From the NCBI RefSeq assembly GCF_003989515.1, contig NZ_RBLU01000003.1, forward strand, positions 17,334-81,333: a DNA stretch of 64,000 bases, read 5' to 3'. The stretch comes from Curtobacterium sp. HSID17257 (GTDB lineage: Bacteria; Actinomycetota; Actinomycetes; Actinomycetales; Microbacteriaceae). Each line of letters begins with the position of its first letter. Positions within the stretch are counted from its first letter, which is position 1. Shown one piece after another: positions 55,019 to 62,910 of this stretch. Made by a program: the position numbers and the translations under genes. The notes beneath the pieces are model-generated. The model saw only the letters and a program-made list of their open reading frames with translations, had not been told where the DNA came from and did no database searches.

Positions 55019-55067
55019 ACGGACGGGAGGCGCAGGGCGGCCCCGCCACGCGCCTCCCGACCGTCAG
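55019..55067. terminator. Palindrome family, copy 4 (diverged)
   Basis: The outer arms GACGGACGGGAGGCGC and GCGCCTCCCGACCGTC pair except for one A-A mismatch. The middle (AGGGCGGCCCCGCCAC) has lost the family centre. It lies between the convergent phosphatase and purC genes. Confidence 0.65.
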
Positions 55068-55090
55068 ATGGTCGCGTCGCGCCCCGCTGC

Positions 55091-55141
55091 GGACGTCGCA
55101 CCCCGACGTGACGGGATGCGACGTCCGTACCGGGGTGCGAC
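55091..55141. repeat. Two overlapping, mutually exclusive inverted repeats
   Basis: GGACGTCGCA (55091-55100) pairs exactly with 55117-55126, while GTCGCACCCCG (55095-55105) pairs exactly with 55131-55141. The left arms share six bases, so only one hairpin can form at a time. It is located in the spacer downstream of purC and of the phosphatase gene. Confidence 0.6.
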
Positions 55142-55216
55142 CGGTGATCGCACGGCCCGGCCGAGCACACGCCGATCCGCGATCCGTCCGACCGGCGAGG
55201 TCTGCCGACGTCGCGG

Positions 55217-56086
55217 TCAGGCGCCGAGGCGCTCGATGAGCTCCGCGTAGCGCGCCGCCGTGCGGTCGACGATCTCCTGCGGCAACACCGGTGGCGTGCC
55301 CTGGCGGTCCCAGTTCGCGCTGAGCCAGTCGCGCACGATCTGCTTGTCGAACGAGTCCGTGCGGTTGCCGGAACGGGCGTCCCAGTAGCGACTCGAGTCG
55401 CTGGTCAGGACCTCGTCCGCGATCCGGATCGTGCCGTCCGCATCGCGTCCGAACTCGAACTTGGTGTCGGCGATGACGACGTCGTGCTCCCGGGCGATCA
55501 CCGCTGCCTCGCCGTAGACGCGCAGCGAGAGCTCGCGGAGGGCCTCGGCGTCCTCGCGCCCGACGAGCTCGACGGTCTGCTCGAAGGAGATGTTCTCGTC
55601 GTGCTCGCCCTGCGGCGCCTTGTACGCCGGCGTGTAGATCGGCTCGGGCAGCCGGTCGCCCTCGGAGAGCCCGGCGGGCAGGGGGACGCCGCACACGCTC
55701 TGCGTCTCGCGGTACTCCGCCCAACCGCTGCCGACCAGGTACCCCCGGACGACGCACTCGACCGGGAACATGTCGAGCGGGAGCACGTGCATGGACCGGG
55801 CGGCCACGGAGTCGGGGACCGCGGTGCCGCCCGTGCCCGGCGCCACCAGGTGGTTCGGGACGTCGGCGATCCGGTCGAACCAGAACCGCGACAGCCGCGT
55901 CAGGAGCTCGCCCTTGCCGGGGATCGGGGGCTCGAGCGCGAAGTCGTAGGCGCTGACCCGGTCGGAGGCGACGAGCAGCAGCTCGGACGCGCTCGCGACG
56001 TCGTCGACACCGGCCGGCACGTAGAGCTCGCGGACCTTGCCGGACGAGACGTGCCGCCAGCCGGGCAGCTCCGGTGCGGCGGTCAC
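55217..56086 (-). CDS. purC: Phosphoribosylaminoimidazole-succinocarboxamide synthase
   Basis: GTG at 56086 overlaps the purD stop and gives 289 residues. SSGKVRELYVPAG near 14 is the ATP loop, VVRGYLVGSGWAEY near 112 and ADTKFEFGRDADG near 207 are conserved substrate and metal regions. It condenses CAIR with aspartate. It forms an operon with purD upstream. Confidence 0.97.
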   Translation of the reverse strand: MTAAPELPGWRHVSSGKVRELYVPAGVDDVASASELLLVASDRVSAYDFALEPPIPGKGELLTRLSRFWFDRIADVPNHLVAPGTGGTAVPDSVAARSMHVLPLDMFPVECVVRGYLVGSGWAEYRETQSVCGVPLPAGLSEGDRLPEPIYTPAYKAPQGEHDENISFEQTVELVGREDAEALRELSLRVYGEAAVIAREHDVVIADTKFEFGRDADGTIRIADEVLTSDSSRYWDARSGNRTDSFDKQIVRDWLSANWDRQGTPPVLPQEIVDRTAARYAELIERLGA

Positions 56087-57351
56087 CGGGCGACCTTCGC
56101 GGCGATGTCGGTGCGGTACTGCGCGCCCTCGAGCGCGATGTCGCCGACCCCGGCGTAGGCGCGCTCGCGGGCCTGGGCGAAGTCGGCGCCGGTCGCGACG
56201 ACGCTCAGCACGCGGCCGCCGGTCGCGACCAGGTCGTCGTCGAGCACGGCGGTCGCCGCGTGCGCCACGGACACGCCCTCGCGCGCTGCGGCGGCATCGA
56301 TGCCGGTGATGACCCGACCGGTGTGCGGGTTCTCCGGGTAGCCCTCGCTCGCGAGCACCACCGTGACCGCGACGTCGTCGCTGAACGTCGGCTGCGGCGC
56401 CGACGCGAGCTGGCCGGTCGCCGCTGCCGTGAGCAGGGCGCTGAGCGGCGTGGTCAGCCGGGGGAGCACCACCTGGGTCTCCGGGTCGCCGAAGCGAGCG
56501 TTGAACTCGATCACGCGCACGCCCTGCTCGGTCACGATGAGCCCGCAGTAGAGCAGGCCGATGAAGGGCGTGCCCTCGTGCTCGAGCCGACGGACGGTGG
56601 GGAGCGCGACGAGCTCGGTGACCTCGGCGACGAAGGCCTGTTCGGACTCCCACCGGTCGGCGAGCCACGGCAGCGGGGAGTAGGCACCCATGCCACCGGT
56701 GTTCGGCCCCGTGTCGCCGTCGCCCAGGCGCTTGTGGTCCTGCGCGGGGCTGAGTGCACGGACGTCGTGGCCGTCGCTCAGGAAGAACAGCGAGACCTCT
56801 TCGCCGTCGAGGAACTCCTCGACCACGACGCGGCCGTGCTGCAGCCAGTAGGTGGCGTGGTCGATCGCCGCCTGGCGGTCCTCCGTCACCAGGACGCCCT
56901 TGCCCGCGGCGAGCCCGTCGGCCTTGACCACGTGCGGAGCGCCGAGCTCGTCGATCGCGGCGACTGCCTCGTCGACGGTGCCGGCGGAGACCGGGCGCCC
57001 GGTCGGGACCCCGGCCTCGGACATGATGCGCTTGGCGAACGCCTTCGACCCCTCGAGCTGCGCGGCGGCCCGGCTCGGCCCGAACACCGGGATGCCCCGC
57101 GTCCGGAGGGGGTCGGCGACGCCGGCGATGAGCGGTGCCTCGGGCCCGACGACGACGAGCTCGACGCCGTTCTCGATCGCGTACTCGGCGACCAGTTCGC
57201 CGTTCGTGGGGTCGAGCGACACGGTCTCGACGTCGGCGGCGATGCCGGCGTTGCCGGGTGCTGCCGTGATGACGTGTCCGGCCTGCTCCGCGAGGAGGGC
57301 CGTGATGATCGCGTGCTCGCGGGCACCGGAACCGAGGACGAGGATTCGCAC
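56083..57351 (-). CDS. purD: Phosphoribosylamine-glycine ligase
   Basis: A 422-residue ATP-grasp enzyme making GAR from phosphoribosylamine and glycine. MRILVLGSGAREHAI is the start, PSRAAAQLEGSKAFAKRIM near 112 and HVVKADGLAAGKGVLV near 150 are ATP-grasp segments, and YCGLIVTEQGVRVIEFNARFGDPETQ near 274 is the metal site. ATG at 57351 diverges from the SCP-like gene. Stop overlaps the purC start. Confidence 0.97.
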   Translation of the reverse strand: MRILVLGSGAREHAIITALLAEQAGHVITAAPGNAGIAADVETVSLDPTNGELVAEYAIENGVELVVVGPEAPLIAGVADPLRTRGIPVFGPSRAAAQLEGSKAFAKRIMSEAGVPTGRPVSAGTVDEAVAAIDELGAPHVVKADGLAAGKGVLVTEDRQAAIDHATYWLQHGRVVVEEFLDGEEVSLFFLSDGHDVRALSPAQDHKRLGDGDTGPNTGGMGAYSPLPWLADRWESEQAFVAEVTELVALPTVRRLEHEGTPFIGLLYCGLIVTEQGVRVIEFNARFGDPETQVVLPRLTTPLSALLTAAATGQLASAPQPTFSDDVAVTVVLASEGYPENPHTGRVITGIDAAAAREGVSVAHAATAVLDDDLVATGGRVLSVVATGADFAQARERAYAGVGDIALEGAQYRTDIAAKVAR

Positions 57352-57408
57352 GCGGCAAGCCTACCGAGCGCGACACGCCGCCCGCGATGCGAGGGCTAGC
57401 CTGGGGAC

Positions 57409-57771
57409 ATGCCGCCGAGGAGGATCGAGGACGCCGAGGGGCGCGCCGCGCTCGCGGCCGTCCGTGCGGGGTCGTCGGTCCGGTCGGACGTCGCGACGGC
57501 CGTGCGCTGGACCCTGCAGCGGCTGGCCGACGACGTCCCCGGGAACAGCGTCGAGGTCCGCGTCCCGCCGTTCGCCGCGGTGCAGGCCGTGCCCGGGCCG
57601 CGGCACACCCGCGGGACACCACCGAACGTGGTGGAGACCGACGCCGTGACGTGGTTGGCCCTGGCGCAGGGGGAGCTGCGGTGGGACGAGGCCCTCGCAG
57701 CGGCACGGGTCAGTGCGTCCGGGTCGCGCGCGGACCTGACGGCGTTCCTGCCGGTCCGGACCGCGGCCTGA
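57409..57771 (+). CDS. Bacterial SCP-like (sterol carrier family) protein
   Basis: A 120-residue cytoplasmic protein. AVRWTLQRLADDVPGNSVEVRVPPFAAVQAVPGPRHTRGTPPNVVETD followed by WLALAQGELRW and a short C-terminal helix match the SCP-ortholog family that often neighbours purine genes in actinobacteria. Ligand and role are untested. The last codons and stop are part of a 15-bp tandem repeat. Confidence 0.8.
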   Translation: MPPRRIEDAEGRAALAAVRAGSSVRSDVATAVRWTLQRLADDVPGNSVEVRVPPFAAVQAVPGPRHTRGTPPNVVETDAVTWLALAQGELRWDEALAAARVSASGSRADLTAFLPVRTAA

Positions 57772-57802
57772 CACCTGGCGGCCTGACACCTGGCGGCCTG
57801 AC
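57763..57802. repeat. Stop-codon-spanning 15-bp tandem repeat, SCP-like gene 3' end
   Basis: GCGGCCTGACACCTG is repeated exactly at 57763-57777 and 57778-57792, then GCGGCCTGAC at 57793-57802. Each unit contains TGA, the first being the gene's stop. Confidence 0.8.
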
Positions 57803-57843
57803 GGTCGAGCCGGCGCGGTCGTGCAGCCTGGCTCACTGACTTA

Positions 57844-57856
57844 GGTAGGTCCTACC
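57844..57856. promoter_or_regulatory. Perfect dyad GGTAGG-T-CCTACC
   Basis: A 6-1-6 bp perfect inverted repeat in the 302-bp gene-free region between the SCP-like gene and the 3' end of the LuxR-family gene. The region also has a TTCGGACCC/GGGTCCGAA hairpin at 57902-57928. No plausible gene starts downstream of the dyad. A partial resemblance to an iron box was judged insufficient. Confidence 0.4.
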
Positions 57857-58013
57857 GATGTGATCGGGAGGAGCCGCCGCGTAGCGTTGAAGCCGCCGGG
57901 ATTCGGACCCGACCCGAACGGGTCCGAACCCGGCGACAGGGTCAAAGGTACGCGACATACTGCGTTCGTTGTCAACCGGTGCGGCGAGTCGTGCTGCAAA
58001 CCGCAACGATCGT

Positions 58014-58029
58014 GGTCCCTTCGGGGACC
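58014..58029. terminator. Short GC hairpin downstream of the LuxR-family gene
   Basis: GGTCCC-TTCG-GGGACC, 44 bp past the stop of the opposing LuxR-family gene and followed on the plus strand by TTT. Small but perfect. Confidence 0.5.
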
Positions 58030-58073
58030 TTTCCTGATCGGACGTCAGGTTCTGCGGCGGGGAGTCGGCCCGT

Positions 58074-60665
58074 TCAGCGGGCACCGAGCAGTTCGACGAG
58101 CTCCGACCGGGCGTGCACGTCCCACTTCGCGAAGATCCGCGACATGTGCGCGTCGACCGTCCGGACGCTCAGGCTCAGCATCTCCGCGATCCGTCGGTTG
58201 CTCAGGCCCTGCGCGGCCAGCTCGGCGACCTCGTACTCCCGGTTCGTCAGCGGCGGACGGACCCGGCCGGCGGACACCGCCATGCCGTGCGACGCGAGCA
58301 CCCCCTGCGCCGCCACGATCCGCGTCCGGTCGTCGGCGAGCACGGCGTCCGCGTACTCGACGACCGCCGCGGCGAGGGGCCCGTCGACCCGGACAGCGGC
58401 CTCACGCATGCGGACGAGCGACGCGGTGGCGTCCCGTCCGGTCGTCATGTCGTGCGTGTAGTACTGCGTCGTCGCGTACATGACGTGCAGCCAGGACCCG
58501 TCACGGGTGCTGCGCTCGATGATCTCGTCGGCGTGCCGCAGCCCCGCCGGGTTCCCGAGCACGGTCTCGGTCCAGGCGATCGACACCGCGACCTGCTCGC
58601 CGGTGATCCGCATGGCACGGCCCGGTGTCGTGCGGGCGCGCTCGAGGGCCTCGGCAGCGCGTTCCGCGTCGCCGGCGTAGGCGTACGCCATGGCCAGGCG
58701 GGCCCAGGGGTACGCCGCGAACCCGCCGTGGTCGGCCACGTCGTAGCGCTCGCACGCGGCGGAGAACGCGGCGATCGCGTCGTCCCACCGGCGCTGCCCG
58801 ATCGCGTGGTTGCCGAGCCCGATGAGCTCGAGCGTGAAGTCGTACTTCAGGAACGGGCTCCCGCGCCGGACCGGGATCTCGGTGACCAGGTCGGCCATGT
58901 CCCCGCGCCACACCTGCACCTGGTGGAGCACCGAGACGTTCTCGCCGACACCCCAGGGAGCGGCCTCGACGTGCTCGACGGCCGTGGCGATCGCGCGACG
59001 GGCGAAGGCAGCGGCCTCCTCGAGTCGGCCCTCGGTCGCGAGGGCCATCGTCACGCAGGGCGCGATGCAGAGGAACGACACCGGGACCGTCGGCTGCTGC
59101 AGGATGCGGGACCGCTCGATCTCCTCGCGGACCCCGGCGAACCGACCGCCCCACCCCAGGTGGGCGAGCCGGAGCAGCCGCACGTGCTCGGCCGTCTCCG
59201 GTCCGACCAGCGGCATCAGCGCCTCGGTCAGCGCCACCGCGGCGTCGACGTCGTCGTCGTGGAACTGGCGGATGTTCGCCAGCGTCTCGCACGCCTCGAC
59301 CACGACGGCGTCGTCGATCTCGCCGGCGCGCTTCCGGGCGAGGTCCCACGCGGCCTCGGCGTCGACCCGACCGGCCTCGCGACCGGTGCTGTACGAGTGC
59401 GCGATCGACCGCAGGCAGTGTGCGGTGACCCGCTCGGTGGCCGTGAGCGCGGTGCGGAGTGCAGCGGAGGCCAGGGCGACGGCGCTCTCGTGCTCCTGCA
59501 GCCGGACGGCGACCTGCGTGGCGTCGAGCAGCTGGCCGACCGGGGGGAGCACACCGCACTCGAGCGACCAGAGCGCGGCGCGGAGCCGAGCGGCGGGCGG
59601 CGCACCCTCGGGCCGGGTGGTCCGGAAGGCGTTGGCCCGGGCGAACAGCGCCGTGCGCCGAGCGACCGGGACGAGCCCACGGACGACCTCGCCCACGAGC
59701 GGGTGCGACGGCCGGACGATGCTCGTGCCGTCCTCGGCGGAGTCGACGGCGACCAGCCCGAGCGCGACGACCCGGTCGACGTCACCGCCGGACACCAGGC
59801 CGAGCAGGCGGGCGAGCGGGATCGGGTCGGCGAGCGCGACGATGTCGACGACGTCGCGGAGGTCCTCGGGCAGCGCGCCGAGCTCCGTGCGGTACATGTC
59901 GGCCAGGCTGTTCGACGCGGTCACCCGACCGCGCCAGTACCAGCCCGTCGCGGTCTGGTCGAGCGCCCCGGACGTCAGTGCGGCGCGGACCACCTCGCGC
60001 AGGTACAGCGGGTTGCCGGCCGTCGCCCGGTGCACGCGCTCGGTCGAGGCGGTCTCGAGCTGCGCGCCGAGTGCCTGCGCGACGACCTCGCCCGTCTCGT
60101 GCAGGTCGAGCGGTGCGAGGTCGATGCGCTCGAGCAGGTCGTCCTGCCACAGCGCGCGGAGCGGGTCCGACAGCGCGGTGAAGTCGCGGCAGGTCAGCAC
60201 GAGGCGCGCACCTTGGTCACGGACGAGCCAGGCGACGTAGCGCGCCGAGATTGCGTCGAGGTGGTCGGCGTCGTCGACGCGCAGCACGACGTCGCGGTCG
60301 GCCAGGTCGTGCGTGTCGCGCAACCGCTGCGCGGCCGAGGCGTCGTCGACCAGGTCCGCGAGGGCGGCCGGCAGCTCGCCGAACCGGTCCGCGACGGCAC
60401 CGAACGGCATCGACCGGCCGGCGGCGACCGCGGTGATCGGCACCACGACGGTGCGACCGGTGGTGTCGCGGCGGGCGACCCGGTCGGTCACGCGGGCGGC
60501 CGTGGAGGTCTTGCCGAGGCCGGGTGCGCCGACGATCGCGACGCTCCAGCGGTGCTCGGCGACGACGGAGACCGCGCGGTCCTCCTCGCGGCGCTGCACG
60601 ATCGGCCACGGCACACGTCCGGGCGTGCGGGTCCGGCGACGCCCGCGGATGGACTGCTCGTGCAC
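58074..60665 (-). CDS. Large LuxR-family regulator with AAA/STAND-like ATPase domain
   Basis: GTG at 60665 is favoured by GGGAGGTGAC just upstream, giving 863 residues; the frame before it is open but not protein-like. An N-terminal basic segment is followed by a P-loop VAIVGAPGLGKTSTAA near 46, VVLRVDDADHLDA near 125 (Walker B), a helical middle of TPR-like character (about 360-780) and a C-terminal LuxR helix-turn-helix (LTNREYEVAELAAQGLSNRR, then IAEMLSLSVRTVDAHMSRIF, about 798-845). These LAL/MalT-like regulators activate transcription when a ligand drives ATP-bound oligomers. The target is unknown. Confidence 0.9.
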   Translation of the reverse strand: MHEQSIRGRRRTRTPGRVPWPIVQRREEDRAVSVVAEHRWSVAIVGAPGLGKTSTAARVTDRVARRDTTGRTVVVPITAVAAGRSMPFGAVADRFGELPAALADLVDDASAAQRLRDTHDLADRDVVLRVDDADHLDAISARYVAWLVRDQGARLVLTCRDFTALSDPLRALWQDDLLERIDLAPLDLHETGEVVAQALGAQLETASTERVHRATAGNPLYLREVVRAALTSGALDQTATGWYWRGRVTASNSLADMYRTELGALPEDLRDVVDIVALADPIPLARLLGLVSGGDVDRVVALGLVAVDSAEDGTSIVRPSHPLVGEVVRGLVPVARRTALFARANAFRTTRPEGAPPAARLRAALWSLECGVLPPVGQLLDATQVAVRLQEHESAVALASAALRTALTATERVTAHCLRSIAHSYSTGREAGRVDAEAAWDLARKRAGEIDDAVVVEACETLANIRQFHDDDVDAAVALTEALMPLVGPETAEHVRLLRLAHLGWGGRFAGVREEIERSRILQQPTVPVSFLCIAPCVTMALATEGRLEEAAAFARRAIATAVEHVEAAPWGVGENVSVLHQVQVWRGDMADLVTEIPVRRGSPFLKYDFTLELIGLGNHAIGQRRWDDAIAAFSAACERYDVADHGGFAAYPWARLAMAYAYAGDAERAAEALERARTTPGRAMRITGEQVAVSIAWTETVLGNPAGLRHADEIIERSTRDGSWLHVMYATTQYYTHDMTTGRDATASLVRMREAAVRVDGPLAAAVVEYADAVLADDRTRIVAAQGVLASHGMAVSAGRVRPPLTNREYEVAELAAQGLSNRRIAEMLSLSVRTVDAHMSRIFAKWDVHARSELVELLGAR

Positions 60666-60783
60666 CCCGTCACCTCCCGCTCCTGGTCGTCCGCCTGCTC
60701 CCCCCGGCTCGCGGATCCCGTTCCCGGGCTCCGACATCGTCCTCGACCGGGCGGTCGGAGTCCGACGGGATGCGTTCCGTGGA

Positions 60784-60795
60784 TACCGACCGGTA
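60784..60795. promoter_or_regulatory. Dyad TACCG-AC-CGGTA upstream of the LuxR-family gene
   Basis: A perfect 5-2-5 bp dyad, followed by GGGACAT, in the 202-bp divergent region between the LuxR-family gene and the small membrane protein gene. It contains GGTAGG (60792-60797), which is also the half-site of the dyad at 57844. Confidence 0.35.
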
Positions 60796-60867
60796 GGGAC
60801 ATCATGCCCTGGATCGGCCGACGAGCAACAGGCCGCGGCACCTCCCACAGTGGGGGACAATGGTCTG

Positions 60868-61296
60868 GTGAGCGACACCGACCGACCCGAAGACCGCCCG
60901 GCAGCGCCGGCCGCGACGCCGGCTCCGAGCGCCGTCAGCTCGCCGGACGAGGTCACCATCCGACGCGCACCGAAGTTCGGCGTGTTCATCGTCGGCGGCG
61001 CGGTGCTCGGCTTCCTCGCGACGCTGCTCGTCGTGACGCTCACCATGGACATCGACCGCGGCGACCAGCAGGACGCCGACTTCGGCACGCTGGTCGGCTA
61101 CTTCTCGCTCTGGGGCGTCACGATCGGCGCCTTCGTGGGTGCCGTCGTGGCGATCGTGCTCGACCGGGTGTTCGCCCGCCGCGCCGCCCGCCTGACGGCG
61201 GAGCGCGTCGAGGTCGAGCCGGCGGAGGAGACCGTCGACGGCGAGGTCGAGGAGCACGGCGACGCGAGCGGACCCGTGGAGCGCACCGACTGCTGA
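60868..61296 (+). CDS. Hypothetical two-helix membrane protein
   Basis: GTG at 60868 gives 142 residues. An acidic Pro/Ala-rich head (about 1-30) precedes two membrane helices (FGVFIVGGAVLGFLATLLVVTL near 37-58 and LVGYFSLWGVTIGAFVGAVVAIVLD near 73-97), then a long acidic tail (VEVEPAEETVDGEVEEHG). Both ends should lie inside. No family is recognised, although similar small proteins sit next to purF in related genomes as far as I recall. Confidence 0.7.
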   Translation: MSDTDRPEDRPAAPAATPAPSAVSSPDEVTIRRAPKFGVFIVGGAVLGFLATLLVVTLTMDIDRGDQQDADFGTLVGYFSLWGVTIGAFVGAVVAIVLDRVFARRAARLTAERVEVEPAEETVDGEVEEHGDASGPVERTDC

Positions 61297-61312
61297 CGGT
61301 CGCCACCACACG

Positions 61313-61357
61313 ACGGACGGGAGGCCCGGTACCAGCTGGTACCGGGCCTCCCGTTCG
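61313..61357. terminator. Palindrome family, copy 5
   Basis: Left arm ACGGACGGGAGGC then CCGGTACCAG as in copy 3; the right arm is identical except one change near the end (CCCGTTCG for CCCGTCCG). The inner 38 bp (61317-61354) are perfectly paired. It lies between the convergent membrane-protein and purF genes. Confidence 0.8.
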
Positions 61358-61381
61358 ATGCGTGGCGCGTCGGGACGCGAC

Positions 61382-62839
61382 TCAGCTGAGCTGGTTCGCC
61401 TCCACCCACGACAGGTACTCCGGGCTCACCGTGCCGGTGACGTACTCGCCGGTGAAGCAGCTCATCTCGAGGTCGGTGACGTCCGAGCCCTCGATGATCG
61501 CGTCACGCATGTCCGCGACCTCCTGGTAGATGAGGTGGTCGCTGCCGAGCACGCGGTTGATCTCCGGGATCTTCCGGTCGTGCGCGATGAGCTCCGCGCG
61601 CGTCGGCATGTTGATGCCGTACACGTGCGGGTAGCGGACCGGGGGAGCGGCGCTCGTGAACGTGACCTCGTTCGCACCGGCGGCACGGGCCATCTCGACG
61701 ATCTCGCGGCTCGTGGTGCCGCGGACGATCGAGTCGTCGACGATCAGGATGTTCTTGCCCTTGAACTCGGACGACATCGCGTTGAGCTTCTGGCGCACCG
61801 AACGCTTGCGCTCGGCCTGCCCGGGCATGATGAACGTGCGGCCGACGTAGCGGTTCTTGAAGAAGCCCTCGCGGTAGTCGATGCCGAGCTTCTGCGCGAC
61901 CTGCATGGCGGCGGGGCGCGACGAGTCCGGGATCGGCATCACCACGTCGATGTCCCCGGTCGGGGCGTACTGCGCGATCGTGTCCGCCAGGCGGTTGCCG
62001 AGGCGGAGGCGGGCGTCGTACACCGAGATGCCGTTCATCACGGAGTCGGGACGTGCGAGGTAGACGTACTCGAACGAGCACGGCACCAGACGCGGGTCCT
62101 TCGCGCACTGCCGGGCGTGCATCTGGCCGTTCATCTCGATGAAGACAGCCTCGCCCGGGGCGATGTCCCGGACGATCTCGTAGCCGCCCGACTCGAGCAC
62201 GAGCGACTCGCTCGCGACGACCCACTCCGGCTGCCCGGCCTCGTCGAACTTGTGCCCGAGGATCAGCGGTCGGATGCCGTACGGGTCGCGGAACGCCAGC
62301 AGGCCGTGCCCCGCGATCGTCGCGATCGTCGCGTAGGAGCCCTCGACGCGCTCGTGCACACGCTCGACGGCGTCGAACACCTGACCGGCGTCGAGCTCGC
62401 TGCCACGGACCTGGCCCTGCAGCTCGTGCGCCAGGACGTTCACCAGCAGCTCGGTGTCGCTCGTGGTGTTCAGGTGACGGCGGTCGATGTCGAACAGCTC
62501 GCGGGTGAGCTCGCGGGTGTTCGTGAGGTTGCCGTTGTGGACGAGCACGATGCCGTAGGGCGCGTTCACGTAGAACGGCTGGGCTTCTTCCTCGTTGCTC
62601 GCGGCACCCTTCGTGGCGTACCGGACGTGCCCGAGGCCCATGGTGCCGAGCAGGGCACGCATGTCACGGGTGCGGAATGCTTCGCGGACGTGCCCACGGG
62701 TCTTGTGCATGTGGTGGACGCGACCCTCGACCGTGGCGATGCCCGTCGAGTCCTGGCCCCGGTGCTGCAGGAGCAACAGGGCGTCGTAGATGGATTGGTT
62801 GACGGGCCCCTGCGCAACGAGGCCGACGATGCCGCACAT
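61382..62839 (-). CDS. purF: Amidophosphoribosyltransferase
   Basis: ATG at 62839 gives 485 residues starting MCGIVGLVAQ; Cys2 is the glutaminase nucleophile after Met removal. QHRGQDSTGIAT near 25, GHVRYATKG near 73, HNGNLTN near 100, and the PRPP loop ILIVDDSIVRGTTS near 355 are intact. It makes 5-phosphoribosylamine, the committed purine step. The gene diverges from purM across 71 bp, which contains TAGGAT and TACGGT hexamers usable as -10 elements on the two strands. Confidence 0.97.
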   Translation of the reverse strand: MCGIVGLVAQGPVNQSIYDALLLLQHRGQDSTGIATVEGRVHHMHKTRGHVREAFRTRDMRALLGTMGLGHVRYATKGAASNEEEAQPFYVNAPYGIVLVHNGNLTNTRELTRELFDIDRRHLNTTSDTELLVNVLAHELQGQVRGSELDAGQVFDAVERVHERVEGSYATIATIAGHGLLAFRDPYGIRPLILGHKFDEAGQPEWVVASESLVLESGGYEIVRDIAPGEAVFIEMNGQMHARQCAKDPRLVPCSFEYVYLARPDSVMNGISVYDARLRLGNRLADTIAQYAPTGDIDVVMPIPDSSRPAAMQVAQKLGIDYREGFFKNRYVGRTFIMPGQAERKRSVRQKLNAMSSEFKGKNILIVDDSIVRGTTSREIVEMARAAGANEVTFTSAAPPVRYPHVYGINMPTRAELIAHDRKIPEINRVLGSDHLIYQEVADMRDAIIEGSDVTDLEMSCFTGEYVTGTVSPEYLSWVEANQLS

Positions 62840-62910
62840 TCGCGGAGTGCTCCAGACCGTAGGATCGGGTGGTACCGAACAAGTCTGCCATGCTCCGCGG
62901 AGGACCACGC

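Noticed and set aside
57841..57859. TTAGGTAGGTCCTACCGAT as a second DtxR/IdeR iron box
   Set aside because: Only about 12 of 19 positions match the operator, the central bases differ and no iron-related gene starts nearby; it is kept only as an unassigned dyad.
57833..58084. Short minus-strand frame over the gene-free region after the SCP-like gene
   Set aside because: No ribosome site, no hydrophobic or domain pattern, and it overlaps hairpins better explained as regulatory sequence.
58113..61529. An 1138-codon plus-strand frame opposite the LuxR-family gene
   Set aside because: It overlaps the regulator and the membrane-protein gene, lacks a ribosome site and shows no domain; it is a GC artefact.
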